Origin: Gottschalkia purinilytica
GTDB taxonomy: Bacteria; Bacillota; Clostridia; Tissierellales; Gottschalkiaceae
Length of the DNA stretch: 64,000 nt
Reading direction: 5' to 3'
NCBI RefSeq assembly: GCF_001190785.1
Contig: NZ_LGSS01000010.1
Coordinates: forward strand, 1 to 64,000
The position numbers and the translations under genes were made by a program. Every line of letters begins with the position of its first letter. The stretch's first letter is position 1. The notes under the pieces are model-generated. The model searched no databases and was not told the DNA's origin. It saw only the letters and a list, made by a program, of their open reading frames with translations. This document shows positions 16,720 to 26,620 of this stretch, piece after piece.

Positions 16720-19314
16720 ATGAACTTTGAAAAATTTACTCAAAAGTCAGGAGAGGCAATATCATTAGCAACACAAGAAGTTATTAAAAATGAAAATCAA
16801 CAAATAGAGGAGATACACTTACACTATGCTTTGCTAGAACAAGAAGATGGTTTAATTCCGAAACTTATAGAACTCATGGGAATAGATATAAATAGTTTGA
16901 AGAATGAAGTAAAAAATGAAATAAATAAGTTACCAAAAGTACATGGACAAAATGTATCATCACCTTATGCTAGTAGAACATTAACAAAAATACTAATGAA
17001 TGCAGAAGATGAGGCTAAGAAGTTTAAAGACAGTTATGTAAGTGTAGAACACTTATATATATCAATTATAAAAGAAAAAAATATTCAGTCACAAAATATA
17101 TTTAAGAAATATAATATTACTTTGGCTAAATTCTTAGATGCTCTTAATAAAGTAAGGGGAAATCAAAATATAACATCAGATAATCCAGAAGATACTTATA
17201 ATGTACTTCAAAAGTATGGTAGAGACTTAGTAGAAGAAGCTAAAAGAGGAAAGATAGATCCTATAATAGGTAGGGATAATGAAATAAGAAATGCTATTAG
17301 AATACTATCAAGGAGAACCAAGAATAATCCAGTTTTAATAGGTGACCCTGGAGTAGGTAAGACAGCTATAGTTGAAGGATTAGCTCAACGAATAGTTAAT
17401 GGAGATGTTCCAGAAGGATTAAAAAATAAGACGATATTTTCGTTAGATATAGGAGCATTAATAGCAGGAGCTAAATTCAGAGGAGAATTTGAAGAAAGAT
17501 TGAAGGCTGTCCTAAAAGAGATACAGAAATCAGAGGGGAATATCATACTATTTATAGATGAGATACACACTATAGTAGGTGCTGGTAGAACAGAAGGCGC
17601 TATGGATGCTAGTAACATCTTAAAACCAATGTTAGCTAGAGGTGAACTACATTGTATAGGAGCTACTACACTAGATGAATATAGAAAATATATAGAAAAA
17701 GATGCAGCGTTAGAAAGAAGATTCCAAAAAGTTATAGTAGACCAACCTTCAGTGGAAGATTCTATAGCAATCTTAAGAGGAATAAAAGAAAAATATGAAA
17801 TACATCATGGAGTACGTATAGCTGACAATGCGGTCATAGCTTGTGTTACTCTTTCTGATAGATATATAAGTGATAGATTTTTACCTGATAAGGCTATAGA
17901 TTTAATGGATGAAGCAGCATCTATGCTTAGGATGGAAATAGATAGTATGCCATTTGAACTAGATGAACTTAGAAGAAAAATATTACAATTACAAATAGAA
18001 GCTCAATCACTTAAAAAAGAAAAAGACGAAAGTTCTTTAAAAAGACTTGAAGATATACAGAAAGAGATATCTAGTCTAGAAGAAGAAGCTAATGAGTTAA
18101 AAGCTCAGTGGGAATTAGAAAAAGAAGGAATTAAGAGAATAAGTGATATAAAGAAAGAAATAGATGCTACTAAAATCCAAATAGAAGAGGCAGAAAGAAA
18201 ATATGATTTAGAACGTATAGCTATATTAAAACATGGTAAGTTAGTAGAGCTAGAAAAACAGCTAGAAGAAGAAAAAGAAAAACAAAATAACAAAGAAAAT
18301 ACTATGTTAAGAGAAGAAGTAACTAGCGTGGAAATAGCAGAAATAGTGGCAAGATGGACTGGAATACCAGTATCAAAGTTAGTTGAAGGAGAAAGACAAA
18401 AATTACTTCATTTAGAAGAGATACTGCAAAAAAGAGTTATTGGACAGGATAAAGCAGTGAAAGATGTTTCAGATTCTGTCATAAGAGCTAGAGCTGGACT
18501 TAAAGATATAAATAAACCTATAGGTTCATTTATATTCTTAGGACCTACTGGTGTAGGTAAGACAGAGTTAGCTAAAACTATTGCAGAAGCTCTATTTGAT
18601 AGTGAAAAAAATATTATAAGAATAGATATGAGTGAGTACATGGAAAAACATTCAGTGTCTAGACTTATAGGATCACCTCCAGGATATGTAGGATATGATG
18701 AAGGCGGACAATTAACAGAATCAGTTAGAAGAAAACCATATAGTATAGTACTATTTGATGAAATAGAAAAAGCTCATCCAGATGTATTTAATATACTTCT
18801 TCAAGTATTAGATGATGGAAGGCTTACAGACAATCAAGGTAGAACAGTGGACTTTAGAAATACTATTATAATAATGACTTCTAATATAGGATCTGACTAT
18901 TTAATTGAAGGAATAGATGAAAATGGAGAAATAAAAGAAGATACAAAAAATGAAGTAATGGATATGATGAGAATTAGTTTCAAACCAGAATTTCTAAATC
19001 GTATAGATGAAATTATAATGTTCAAACCATTATCTAAGGATAATATTTATAAAATAATAGACTTACTATTAAATGATATAAAGTCAAGATTAAGAGATAG
19101 AAATATAGATATAAATCTGACTGAAAAAGGGAAAGAATATATATTAAATAATGCATACTCTCATAATTATGGTGCAAGACCTATAAAAAGATATTTACAG
19201 AAGTTTATAGAAACGGAATTAGGTAAAATGATTATAAGAGGATATATAACAGATAAGGATAATGTAGTGGTTGATGTTGAAAATGACCAGCTAGTAATAA
19301 TTAAAGAAAACTAA
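16720..19314 (+). CDS. clpB: ATP-dependent disaggregase ClpB
   Basis: A hexameric AAA+ chaperone that threads aggregated protein apart together with DnaK. The 864-residue length is that of full ClpB. It has a double Clp_N domain (1-145), a first AAA+ domain with Walker A G-D-P-G-V-G-K-T (about residue 207), a long coiled-coil middle domain (about 405-530, rich in E/K) that separates it from ClpC, and a second AAA+ domain with G-P-T-G-V-G-K-T and the C-terminal D2-small domain. TTAAGGAGTG precedes the ATG. The CtsR box makes it a member of the CtsR heat-shock regulon. Confidence 0.96.
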   Translation: MNFEKFTQKSGEAISLATQEVIKNENQQIEEIHLHYALLEQEDGLIPKLIELMGIDINSLKNEVKNEINKLPKVHGQNVSSPYASRTLTKILMNAEDEAKKFKDSYVSVEHLYISIIKEKNIQSQNIFKKYNITLAKFLDALNKVRGNQNITSDNPEDTYNVLQKYGRDLVEEAKRGKIDPIIGRDNEIRNAIRILSRRTKNNPVLIGDPGVGKTAIVEGLAQRIVNGDVPEGLKNKTIFSLDIGALIAGAKFRGEFEERLKAVLKEIQKSEGNIILFIDEIHTIVGAGRTEGAMDASNILKPMLARGELHCIGATTLDEYRKYIEKDAALERRFQKVIVDQPSVEDSIAILRGIKEKYEIHHGVRIADNAVIACVTLSDRYISDRFLPDKAIDLMDEAASMLRMEIDSMPFELDELRRKILQLQIEAQSLKKEKDESSLKRLEDIQKEISSLEEEANELKAQWELEKEGIKRISDIKKEIDATKIQIEEAERKYDLERIAILKHGKLVELEKQLEEEKEKQNNKENTMLREEVTSVEIAEIVARWTGIPVSKLVEGERQKLLHLEEILQKRVIGQDKAVKDVSDSVIRARAGLKDINKPIGSFIFLGPTGVGKTELAKTIAEALFDSEKNIIRIDMSEYMEKHSVSRLIGSPPGYVGYDEGGQLTESVRRKPYSIVLFDEIEKAHPDVFNILLQVLDDGRLTDNQGRTVDFRNTIIIMTSNIGSDYLIEGIDENGEIKEDTKNEVMDMMRISFKPEFLNRIDEIIMFKPLSKDNIYKIIDLLLNDIKSRLRDRNIDINLTEKGKEYILNNAYSHNYGARPIKRYLQKFIETELGKMIIRGYITDKDNVVVDVENDQLVIIKEN

Positions 19315-19337
19315 AATAGAATAAAAAAATGAAATGA

Positions 19338-19403
19338 AAGAACTGTGTATCATTATAAGAAATATTTATGACCATATGGTTAATAGGATACACAGTTCTT
19401 TTT
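19338..19403 (+). terminator. Rho-independent terminator of clpB
   Basis: AAGAACTGTGTATC pairs with GGATACACAGTTCTT across an AT-rich internal region, followed by TTTTATTAT. Confidence 0.8.
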
Positions 19404-19461
19404 TATTATGATTTAAGTTACTGTGTGAATAAATAATATGTAAATTTTACTTATGCAGATA

Positions 19462-19489
19462 TTGACATGAAAGCTCATTAATATATGTT
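19462..19489 (+). promoter_or_regulatory. probable promoter of the flavin oxidoreductase gene
   Basis: TTGACA (19462-19467), a 16-base spacer and TATGTT (19484-19489). A TAAAAT at 19489 is an alternative -10 at poor spacing. Confidence 0.45.
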
Positions 19490-19595
19490 AAAATGATAAT
19501 ATATAAACAAGATAATTTGTAAAGTATAATTTATTTTAAGGACAACATAATTGAGGTATAAATTAAACATGGAAAATTAAGAAAGGGAGAAAACT

Positions 19596-20222
19596 ATGAG
19601 TAAAGTATTGTATATAACTTGCAATCCCAAAAAAGAAGAAGAATCATATAGTTTATCAATAGGTAGGAGATTCTTAAATCTTTATAAACAAAAAAATACA
19701 CAAGATGAAATAATCGAGATAGATTTATATAAAATTGAATTGCCTATAGTAGATATAGATGTTATAACAGGATGGAATAAATCTAAACATAAAGATAGCT
19801 TAACTTACATAGAAAATACAAAGCTACAGGAAATAGATCAATTTGTAAATCAGTTTGTAGATGCAGATAAATATATATTTGTAAGTCCATTATGGAATAT
19901 GAGCATTCCTACTAAATTAAAACAGTATATAGATACAGTTATGGTAGCTGGTAAGACTTTTAAGTATAGTTCAACTGGTATGATTGGACTTCTAAAGGAC
20001 AAGAAAGCTTTACACATTCAAGCATCTGGAGGTACTTATTCTATAGGAAAAAATAAGCATCTTGAATTTGGAAATAGCTACCTTAAAGCTTTACTTAAGA
20101 CAGTAGGTGTTAGACATATAGATTCAATTTTAGTTGAATCTACTTCAAAATCTGCTTATATTCATGAAAAAATAATGGAAAAGGCAGATAAAAGGATAGA
20201 AGAAGTACTAAGTACTTTCTAA
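19596..20222 (+). CDS. azoR: FMN-dependent NADH:quinone oxidoreductase / azoreductase
   Basis: A 208-residue flavodoxin-like flavoprotein of the AzoR family, which reduces quinones and azo compounds by two electrons and protects from thiol or quinone stress. The N-terminal beta-strand and phosphate loop are degenerate (I-T-C-N-P-K-K-E-E-E-S-Y-S), but the FMN loop S-P-L-W-N-M-S-I-P-T-K-L-K-Q-Y-I-D is classic for the family. G-G-T-Y-S near residue 145 is the second FMN loop. GAAAGGGAGAA lies before the ATG. The alcohol dehydrogenase gene follows by 29 bases and is probably co-transcribed. Confidence 0.88.
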   Translation: MSKVLYITCNPKKEEESYSLSIGRRFLNLYKQKNTQDEIIEIDLYKIELPIVDIDVITGWNKSKHKDSLTYIENTKLQEIDQFVNQFVDADKYIFVSPLWNMSIPTKLKQYIDTVMVAGKTFKYSSTGMIGLLKDKKALHIQASGGTYSIGKNKHLEFGNSYLKALLKTVGVRHIDSILVESTSKSAYIHEKIMEKADKRIEEVLSTF

Positions 20223-20251
20223 ATATTTAAAATAAAGGAGAAGGTGATATT

Positions 20252-21418
20252 TTGGATAACTTCATATTTGAAAATCCTACTAAAGTAATATTCGGACAAG
20301 ATACTATTAAAAACATTGGAACAGAAATAAAAAGTCACAATGTAAAAAAAGTATTAGTGCTATATGGAAAAGGATCTATATTTAAAAATGGCGTTTATGA
20401 TACAGCTATAGGTTCTTTGAAAGAGAATGATATAGATATTATAGAAATAGGTGGAGTAAAATCCAATCCTGTACTTTCAAAAGTATATGAAGCAATAGAA
20501 GTTGGGAAGAAAGAAAAGGTAGACGGAATACTGGCTATTGGTGGAGGAAGCACAATAGATACAGCAAAGACTGTTTCTGCAGGTATATGCTATGAAGGAG
20601 ATATATGGGATGCATTTGAAAAAACATATATAATAGACAAAGCTCTTCCAATATTCACTATTCTAACTATATCTGCTACAGGATCGGAAATGAATGGAGG
20701 ATGTGTAATAACAAAAGAAGATGAAAAGAAAAAGTGGAGTACAAGTGCTTCAGTATTATATCCTAAAGTTTCTATAATAGACCCAACTATACAATCTACT
20801 CTTCCAAAAGAGCAAACTGTATATGGAGCAGTAGATGCAATAAGTCATATATTAGAGTGTTACTTTATAGGTGGAGATAAAACTGATGTTATAGATGAAA
20901 TGTCAGAAGGAATAATTAGAACTATAATGAAACATTCGAAGATACTTATAAAAGATCCAAATAATTATAATTCACGATCTCAACTAGCATGGAGTGCTAC
21001 ATTAGCGTTAAATGGAAATCTTAAAATTGCGAAAAACGGTGGGGATTGGGCAACACACGGAATAGAACATTCAGTAAGTGCTTTTACTGATGTAGCTCAT
21101 GGAGCAGGGCTTGCCATAATACATCCTGCTTGGATGAAATATGTTTATAAAGAAGATGTAAATAAGTTCAAAAGGTTTGGTGAAAATATATTTGGTATAA
21201 AAGAAGGTACAAGCGAAGAAATAGCTCTAGAAGGGATATCAAAACTAAAAGAATTTTTCAAAGATTTAGGTGCACCTACTACGTTAAAAGAACTAGGCAT
21301 AAAAAAAGAAGAGTTAGATAAATTTGCAGATAATACTGAACTAGTAACACCTTTAGGAAGACTTAAGGCTTTGAACAGACAAGATATACTTAATATATTA
21401 AAAATTGCATATGAATAA
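20252..21418 (+). CDS. iron-containing alcohol dehydrogenase (butanol dehydrogenase-like)
   Basis: A 388-residue cytosolic enzyme that should reduce aldehydes to alcohols with NAD(P)H. G-G-G-S-T-I-D-T-A-K near residue 95 is the dinucleotide loop. The metal site is built from the D-A-I-S-H-I-L-E region and H-x3-H-type residues in G-I-E-H-S-V-S-A-F-T-D-V-A-H-G-A-G-L-A. The N-terminal N-F-I-F-E-N-P-T-K-V-I-F-G is typical of the BdhA/YugJ group. Start is TTG 20252, placed by AAGGAGAAGGTG. A terminator lies at 21427-21468. An aldehyde from the AOR reaction is a possible substrate, but this is only inference. Confidence 0.92.
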   Translation: MDNFIFENPTKVIFGQDTIKNIGTEIKSHNVKKVLVLYGKGSIFKNGVYDTAIGSLKENDIDIIEIGGVKSNPVLSKVYEAIEVGKKEKVDGILAIGGGSTIDTAKTVSAGICYEGDIWDAFEKTYIIDKALPIFTILTISATGSEMNGGCVITKEDEKKKWSTSASVLYPKVSIIDPTIQSTLPKEQTVYGAVDAISHILECYFIGGDKTDVIDEMSEGIIRTIMKHSKILIKDPNNYNSRSQLAWSATLALNGNLKIAKNGGDWATHGIEHSVSAFTDVAHGAGLAIIHPAWMKYVYKEDVNKFKRFGENIFGIKEGTSEEIALEGISKLKEFFKDLGAPTTLKELGIKKEELDKFADNTELVTPLGRLKALNRQDILNILKIAYE

Positions 21419-21426
21419 TAACTAAA

Positions 21427-21468
21427 AATAAAAAGAATAAATCAAATGATTTATTCTTTTTATTTTTT
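21427..21468 (+). terminator. terminator of the oxidoreductase pair
   Basis: AAAAAGAATAAATCA pairs with TGATTTATTCTTTTT around a short loop, then a T-rich run. Confidence 0.85.
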
Positions 21469-21553
21469 ACATTGATACTTAGTAAGTTACAGAGCTTTGA
21501 TTTTTAGCAAAACTTTTATTCAATGTATAAATAAAATTAATTTTAAAAAATGG

Positions 21554-21610
21554 TTGATAAAAGAATGGTAAAGTTATATACTTAATTACATAACTAATGA
21601 ACCATATAAC
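21554..21610 (+). promoter_or_regulatory. promoter and likely GntR operator of the YtrA-type cassette
   Basis: TTGATA (21554-21559), a 17-base spacer and TATACT (21577-21582). AGTTAT (21572-21577) and ATAACT (21590-21595) form an inverted pair over the -10, and a further ATATAACT ends at 21610. The repeated half-site suggests autoregulation by the GntR protein. Confidence 0.6.
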
Positions 21611-21625
21611 TAAGGAGGTGAAATC

Positions 21626-21994
21626 TTGAAACCTACTTTAAATACTGACAAATCTATATATGTTCAAATAGCAGAAAATATAGAAAATGATATATTAAAT
21701 GAAAATTTAAAAGAAGATGATCAAGTTCCTTCTACGAATCAATTTGCTAACTTCTATAAAATTAATCCTGCTACTGCTGCTAAAGGAATAAATATACTTG
21801 TAGATGAAGAAGTCATATATAAAAAAAGGGGCATAGGAATGTTTGTTAGTAAAGGAGCTAAAGAAAAAATACTTAAAAAGAGACAACAAATTTTCTTTGA
21901 TGAAACCATACCAGAAATACTGATGGAGGCAAAGCGATTAGAGATAACACCTAGCGAACTTGTAGAGGCTATTAATAAATATAAGGAGGGATAG
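21626..21994 (+). CDS. GntR-family (YtrA-type) transcriptional regulator
   Basis: A short 122-residue GntR protein with an N-terminal winged helix (about 10-75: I-Y-V-Q-I-A-E-N-I then V-P-S-T-N-Q-F-A and the wing Y-K-K-R-G-I-G-M-F-V) and only a small helical tail for dimerisation. This size is typical of the YtrA subfamily, which represses its own ABC transporter operon, often one induced by cell-wall antibiotics. A strong AAGGAGGTGA precedes the TTG at 21626. The ATPase gene starts three bases after the stop. Confidence 0.92.
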   Translation: MKPTLNTDKSIYVQIAENIENDILNENLKEDDQVPSTNQFANFYKINPATAAKGINILVDEEVIYKKRGIGMFVSKGAKEKILKKRQQIFFDETIPEILMEAKRLEITPSELVEAINKYKEG

Positions 21995-21997
21995 TTA

Positions 21998-22876
21998 ATG
22001 AGTGTGATTATAGAATGTAGAGATTTATCTAAATCTTTCAAGAAAACAGAAGCATTAAAAAATATAAACTTAAATATAAAAGAAAATAAAATTTATGGGC
22101 TAATAGGTAGAAATGGTGCAGGAAAAACTACACTTCTTCATACTCTTACAGGTCAGTATTTAAAAGATAAAGGTGAAATAAATATATTTGGTGAAGAAGT
22201 TTTTGAAAATAGAAATGTACTTGATAGGATTTGTTTTGTAAAAGACAATGAATTTCCTTTAGAAGATTATAAGGTAAAAGATATATTTAGGTTTTCTGAA
22301 GTATTCTATGATAACTGGGATAATGAATTTAAGGATAGGCTTATAAAAGAGTTTGAAATCAATATTAATAAAAAATACAAAAGTCTTTCAAGAGGTATGA
22401 AAACTTCAGTGGCTATAATAATAGGATTTGCAAGTCGTGCACCTATAACTATATTTGATGAACCTTCTTTAGGATTAGATGCTGTTATGAGAGATAAGTT
22501 TTACAATTTATTATTAGAAGACTATCAAGAAAATAAAAGAACAATTATATTATCAACTCACCTCATAGATGAAATAAGTAATGTTTTAGAAGAGATAATT
22601 ATAATAGACAGAGGACAAATAATTTTAAATGAAAATATTGAGGAATTGATGGAAAAAGCTCATTATATATCAGGAAATGAATCAGAGATATTAAAAATTA
22701 TTGAAAATAAAAATATACTCTACAAGGAAAGCTTTGGAAGTACTTCTATTGTTATGATATTTGACGAATTAAACGAAGATGAAAAAAGAAAATTAAGGGA
22801 GTCAAATATAGAAATTAGTAGAGTTCCTTTACAAAAATTATTTATACATTTTACAAATAGTAAGGAGGTCAACTAA
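21998..22876 (+). CDS. ABC transporter ATP-binding protein
   Basis: A 292-residue ABC ATPase. Walker A is G-R-N-G-A-G-K-T-T, the signature is the variant L-S-R-G-M-K rather than L-S-G-G-Q, Walker B is I-F-D-E-P-S-L-G-L-D, and the switch His is in S-T-H-L. The Arg in the signature is common in YtrB-like ATPases. A C-terminal extension of about 75 residues follows the ATPase domain. AAGGAGGG lies upstream, inside the end of the GntR gene. It should power the membrane protein encoded next. Confidence 0.93.
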   Translation: MSVIIECRDLSKSFKKTEALKNINLNIKENKIYGLIGRNGAGKTTLLHTLTGQYLKDKGEINIFGEEVFENRNVLDRICFVKDNEFPLEDYKVKDIFRFSEVFYDNWDNEFKDRLIKEFEININKKYKSLSRGMKTSVAIIIGFASRAPITIFDEPSLGLDAVMRDKFYNLLLEDYQENKRTIILSTHLIDEISNVLEEIIIIDRGQIILNENIEELMEKAHYISGNESEILKIIENKNILYKESFGSTSIVMIFDELNEDEKRKLRESNIEISRVPLQKLFIHFTNSKEVN

Positions 22877-22879
22877 GAT

Positions 22880-23608
22880 ATGGAGTCACTAAAAAAGCAG
22901 CTAAAATTTCATTATTTATATAATAAAAAGGCTTTTTTAATATTTTGGGGAATAGTAATAGCTTTTAATATCTTTGGTATAATATATAACTCTTTTATAA
23001 GAGTTATGGTTAATGGAGGCACAATCCATATAGGTATAGGGTTAAATAGTGGAGGTAAGATAAGTAATGTAGGAGGAAACTATATTCCTATCATAATATA
23101 TATAATTGTTACTTCTATTATGATGTATAGTGAAGCATTTAAAGCATTAATTGGATTTAGCAGTACGAGAAAAGATAGTTATAAGGGAATCGTTGCTTTT
23201 CATGTTGTTCTTTCACTTGCTATGACTATCGTTCAAGTGGTTCTTCTAAATATAGAATCAATTATTATTCCTTTATTAGGCTTAAATAAAACATATCTAT
23301 CATTTAATGAGTATTTTCCTGGTGGAATTTATCTATTTCTTATAACTTTTGCTATATTTTTAGCATCATGTGGTGTGCTTAATTTAATTTCAGGATTGTC
23401 ATATAGATTTGGGAAACGAGTTTGGATATATGCAGCTGTTATTGTAATATTTGCACCTGTAGTATTAATGGAGAGAATAATTTTACCAATATACAATATG
23501 TTTTTAATTAATAATCTTTTTACTATTTTTTTATTTTTAATTAGTATATCTGTTATATGTTTTTATTTAGGGTGGATTTCTATAAGAAAATGCGATTTGA
23601 AAAAATAA
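22880..23608 (+). CDS. ABC transporter membrane subunit
   Basis: A 242-residue integral membrane protein with about six hydrophobic helices (near residues 20-40, 70-90, 105-130, 140-165, 180-200 and 210-235) and a short positively charged end. I find no specific permease signature, so the assignment rests on topology and on its place four bases after the ATPase gene. AAGGAGGTC lies upstream. Together with the GntR and ATPase genes it forms a compact YtrA-like cassette. The cargo is unknown. Confidence 0.8.
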   Translation: MESLKKQLKFHYLYNKKAFLIFWGIVIAFNIFGIIYNSFIRVMVNGGTIHIGIGLNSGGKISNVGGNYIPIIIYIIVTSIMMYSEAFKALIGFSSTRKDSYKGIVAFHVVLSLAMTIVQVVLLNIESIIIPLLGLNKTYLSFNEYFPGGIYLFLITFAIFLASCGVLNLISGLSYRFGKRVWIYAAVIVIFAPVVLMERIILPIYNMFLINNLFTIFLFLISISVICFYLGWISIRKCDLKK

Positions 23609-23807
23609 TTAGTAAGTTTAATAAATCTATGTGATGATATGGGAAGATATATGTAATTATATTGGATAAAACTAGATATAAAGTTTAAAATAAATATTTA
23701 AAATATAATATAAAATAACTCAAAGAAGTCTCTTATTCGTTGGAATTAAGGGACTTTTGTTTATTTTAAAATGAAATAAAATAATAATAAAAAGTTGAAT
23801 AAAAAAA

Positions 23808-23836
23808 TTGACTATTGGTCATTTTAATGCTATAAT
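23808..23836 (+). promoter_or_regulatory. promoter of the tetR-MMPL operon
   Basis: TTGACT (23808-23813), a 17-base spacer and perfect TATAAT (23831-23836). Both flanks carry TetR operator copies. Confidence 0.85.
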
Positions 23837-23865
23837 ACAAAAAAAGAAAAAATGACCAGTGGTCA
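23808..23865 (+). promoter_or_regulatory. two TetR operator copies
   Basis: TTGACTATTGGTCAT (23808-23822) covers the -35. ATGACCAGTGGTCAT (23851-23865) lies just past the transcription start and is a perfect palindrome around one central base. The shared core is TGACYANTGGTCA. Their centres are 43 bp apart, about four helical turns. The sites sit immediately before tetR, so autorepression is the simplest reading. Confidence 0.8.
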
Positions 23866-23882
23866 TAAATAGGAGAGATAGT

Positions 23883-24494
23883 ATGGGTAGTAAGATGAGT
23901 AAGTCTGATGTAAACAAAAAGCAAAAAGAGATGGCTATATTTAATTCTGGATATGAATTATTTGTAAACAAAGGATTTAATGAGACTGCTATTAGTGAAA
24001 TATCAAAAAAAGCTGGGGTAGCTAAAGGTACTTTTTATTTGTATTTTAAAGATAAAAATGACCTTTTAGATAAAATAATTCTCAAGAAAAGTGCTAGTGT
24101 TATAAAAAAAGCTAATGAAAAAGCTATTAAAGAAGAGCTTAGTGATTTCACAGAAGAAGTTATATTTTTTACTAATGAAATAATTGATTATTTAGAGGAG
24201 AATAAACTTCTTTTGAAAATAATCCATAAAAATCTTTCCTGGGGATTATTTAGAAAGGCCCTTACTAATAAAGAACACAACAAAGAGATAGAAGAAATAT
24301 ATAATTATCTAATTACAAAGCTAGAAGAGTACGGACTAGGGACTGAAGATGTAGAAAAGACACTATTTATAATAATAGAGTTAATAGGTTCTGTTTGTTA
24401 TAGTTCAATAATTTTAAAAGAGCCATCACCAATAGAAGAAATGAAACCAATATTATTCAAAATGATTAAAAAACTATTAATGAAGCAATCTTAG
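23883..24494 (+). CDS. TetR/AcrR-family transcriptional regulator
   Basis: A 203-residue repressor. The N-terminal helix-turn-helix (about 20-65) reads G-F-N-E-T-A-I-S-E-I-S-K-K-A-G-V-A-K-G-T-F-Y-L-Y-F-K-D-K in two stretches, the hallmark of the family, followed by an all-helical ligand domain. The ATG at 23883 is preferred over the GTG at 23859 because AGGAGAG lies between them and the GTG is inside the downstream operator. It is the first gene of an operon with the MMPL and heptad-repeat genes (22 and 28 bases apart) and probably represses all three. The ligand is unknown. Confidence 0.93.
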   Translation: MGSKMSKSDVNKKQKEMAIFNSGYELFVNKGFNETAISEISKKAGVAKGTFYLYFKDKNDLLDKIILKKSASVIKKANEKAIKEELSDFTEEVIFFTNEIIDYLEENKLLLKIIHKNLSWGLFRKALTNKEHNKEIEEIYNYLITKLEEYGLGTEDVEKTLFIIIELIGSVCYSSIILKEPSPIEEMKPILFKMIKKLLMKQS

Positions 24495-24516
24495 TGAACA
24501 GAAAGGAGTTGAAAAT

Positions 24517-26592
24517 ATGAAGGGGCTATCAAGTTTTATTGCTCATCATAGAAAAACAGTTTTAGTTATTGCTTTGCTTTTAATTATTCCTTCTATTTTT
24601 GGAATGATTAAAACAGATATAAATTATGACTTACTTACTTATTTACCAGATAATCTTGATTCTGTAAAAGGTCAAGATATTGTAGACGAGGTTTTTGGTA
24701 AAGCAGCTACAGGTATGCTTGTAGTAGAAGGTATGGATAGTAGAGACGTTGAGAAAGTTAAGGAAAAAGTTGAAAAGGTTGAAGGTGTAAAACAAGTTAC
24801 TTGGATAACAGATATTACTGATTTAAGTATACCAAAAGAAATTCTACCTAAAGATATCAAAGACATATTTTATAGGGAAAATTCTACACTTCTTATGATA
24901 GATTTTAATGGTTCAGGATCTTCAGAAGAGACTGAGAAAGCTATAGATGGAATTAGAAGTGTTGTAAATAAGCAGTGTTTTCTAAGTGGAGTTTCCACAA
25001 TACTTAAAGATATGAAATACCTAGTAATAAAAGAAACACCATTATATGTTATCATAGCAACAATTTTATCAGCATTAGTATTAGGTTTGACTGTAGAATC
25101 AACTGTAGTTCCGTTTATATTTCTTTCTTCTATAGGGCTAGCTATATTGTATAACTTTGGAACCAACATATTCTTAGGGGAGATATCTTATATAACTAAA
25201 TCTCTTGCAGCAGCTTTACAGTTAGGGGTTACTATGGACTTCTCTATTTTCTTACTACACAGATATGAAGAAGAACTAAGGTATACAAGTGATAAGGAAG
25301 AAGCTATGTCTCATGCTATTACAAAAACTATGGGATCTATAACAGGTAGTTCATTAACTACTATAGCAGGATTTTTAGCATTAGTTACTATGAAACTTGG
25401 ATTAGGAAAAGACTTAGGGATTGTTATGGCTAAGGGAGTTCTGTTAGGAGTTATATGTACAGTAACGATATTACCGGCGCTTATCCTAACTTTTGATAAG
25501 TATATACACAAATATACACATAAAACAGTATTACCAGAGTTTGAAAGAATACCAAACTTCATAACTAAACATTCTAAACTTTTAGTTGTCATTGCTTTAG
25601 TATTATTTGTACCATTTTTCTATGGACAAAGTAAATTACAAGTTTACTATAATGTAGACCAGTCATTACCAAAAGATCTGGATTCAATAGTAGCTTTAAA
25701 CAAATTAAAAACAGAGTATAATATGACAACTACTCACATGATTGTTGTAGATGGAAAAGTACAGTCACATGAAATGAACAATATGATAAGTAAAATAGAA
25801 AAAGTTGATGGAATAAATCAAGTTCTAACTTATGATAAATTTGTAGGACCTATGGTTCCTAGAGAAATGATACCTGATAGTATAAAAGAGACTTTTGAAA
25901 AAGATGGTTATAAGATGTTGCTAGTGAACTCAGAGTATAAAGCAGCTACAAAAGAACAAAATCAGCAAATTGATAAATTAAACAAGATAATAAAATCATA
26001 TGATAAAAATGCTAAAATTACAGGTGAAGGTGCTTTAACGAAAGATTTAGTTGAAATCGCAGATGTAGACTTTAAGAATGTAAATGTTACTTCAACAATA
26101 GCAGTATTTGTAATAATTATGATAGTATTCCGTTCTATATCAATTCCTGTAATACTAGTTTCAGCTATAGAACTTGCAATATTTATAAATATGGGGATTT
26201 CGTATTTTATGGGAGCAACAGTACCGTTTATAGCTTCTATAGTTATAGGAACAATACAGTTAGGAGCTACAGTAGACTATGCGATACTTCTTACAACTAG
26301 ATTTAAGGAAGAAATGGCTAGTGGATTAGATAAGTATGAAGCTATGAAGATAAGTATAAAAGAATCTTCGAAATCAATTATAACAAGTGCTTTTGCTTTG
26401 TTTGCATCAACAGTTGGTATAAGCTTAGTAGCTCAAATAAAAATGGTGGGTAGTATCACAATGATGATATCAAGAGGAGCTATTATAAGTATGTTTGTAA
26501 TAATATTTATTTTACCTTCTATCTTATTATTAACAGAAGGTATAGTTGCAAAAACAACTATAGGCTGGAGAAAAAAATCAGAAGCTAAGTAA
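24517..26592 (+). CDS. MMPL/RND-family transporter
   Basis: A 691-residue membrane protein with the RND duplication. Each half has one leading helix, an extracytoplasmic loop of about 130 residues, and a block of five helices (about 165-325 and 525-680). Sequences such as A-A-L-Q-L-G-V-T-M-D-F-S-I-F and the matching T-I-Q-L-G-A-T-V-D-Y-A-I in the second half mark the proton-relay helices. Homologues move lipids, haem or hydrophobic toxins out of Gram-positive cells. It is encoded between its TetR regulator and a secreted heptad-repeat protein, which suggests a two-part exporter. AAAGGAGTTG precedes the ATG. Confidence 0.9.
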   Translation: MKGLSSFIAHHRKTVLVIALLLIIPSIFGMIKTDINYDLLTYLPDNLDSVKGQDIVDEVFGKAATGMLVVEGMDSRDVEKVKEKVEKVEGVKQVTWITDITDLSIPKEILPKDIKDIFYRENSTLLMIDFNGSGSSEETEKAIDGIRSVVNKQCFLSGVSTILKDMKYLVIKETPLYVIIATILSALVLGLTVESTVVPFIFLSSIGLAILYNFGTNIFLGEISYITKSLAAALQLGVTMDFSIFLLHRYEEELRYTSDKEEAMSHAITKTMGSITGSSLTTIAGFLALVTMKLGLGKDLGIVMAKGVLLGVICTVTILPALILTFDKYIHKYTHKTVLPEFERIPNFITKHSKLLVVIALVLFVPFFYGQSKLQVYYNVDQSLPKDLDSIVALNKLKTEYNMTTTHMIVVDGKVQSHEMNNMISKIEKVDGINQVLTYDKFVGPMVPREMIPDSIKETFEKDGYKMLLVNSEYKAATKEQNQQIDKLNKIIKSYDKNAKITGEGALTKDLVEIADVDFKNVNVTSTIAVFVIIMIVFRSISIPVILVSAIELAIFINMGISYFMGATVPFIASIVIGTIQLGATVDYAILLTTRFKEEMASGLDKYEAMKISIKESSKSIITSAFALFASTVGISLVAQIKMVGSITMMISRGAIISMFVIIFILPSILLLTEGIVAKTTIGWRKKSEAK

Positions 26593-26620
26593 TATAAAGT
26601 TTCAAGGGAGGAGCGATACT

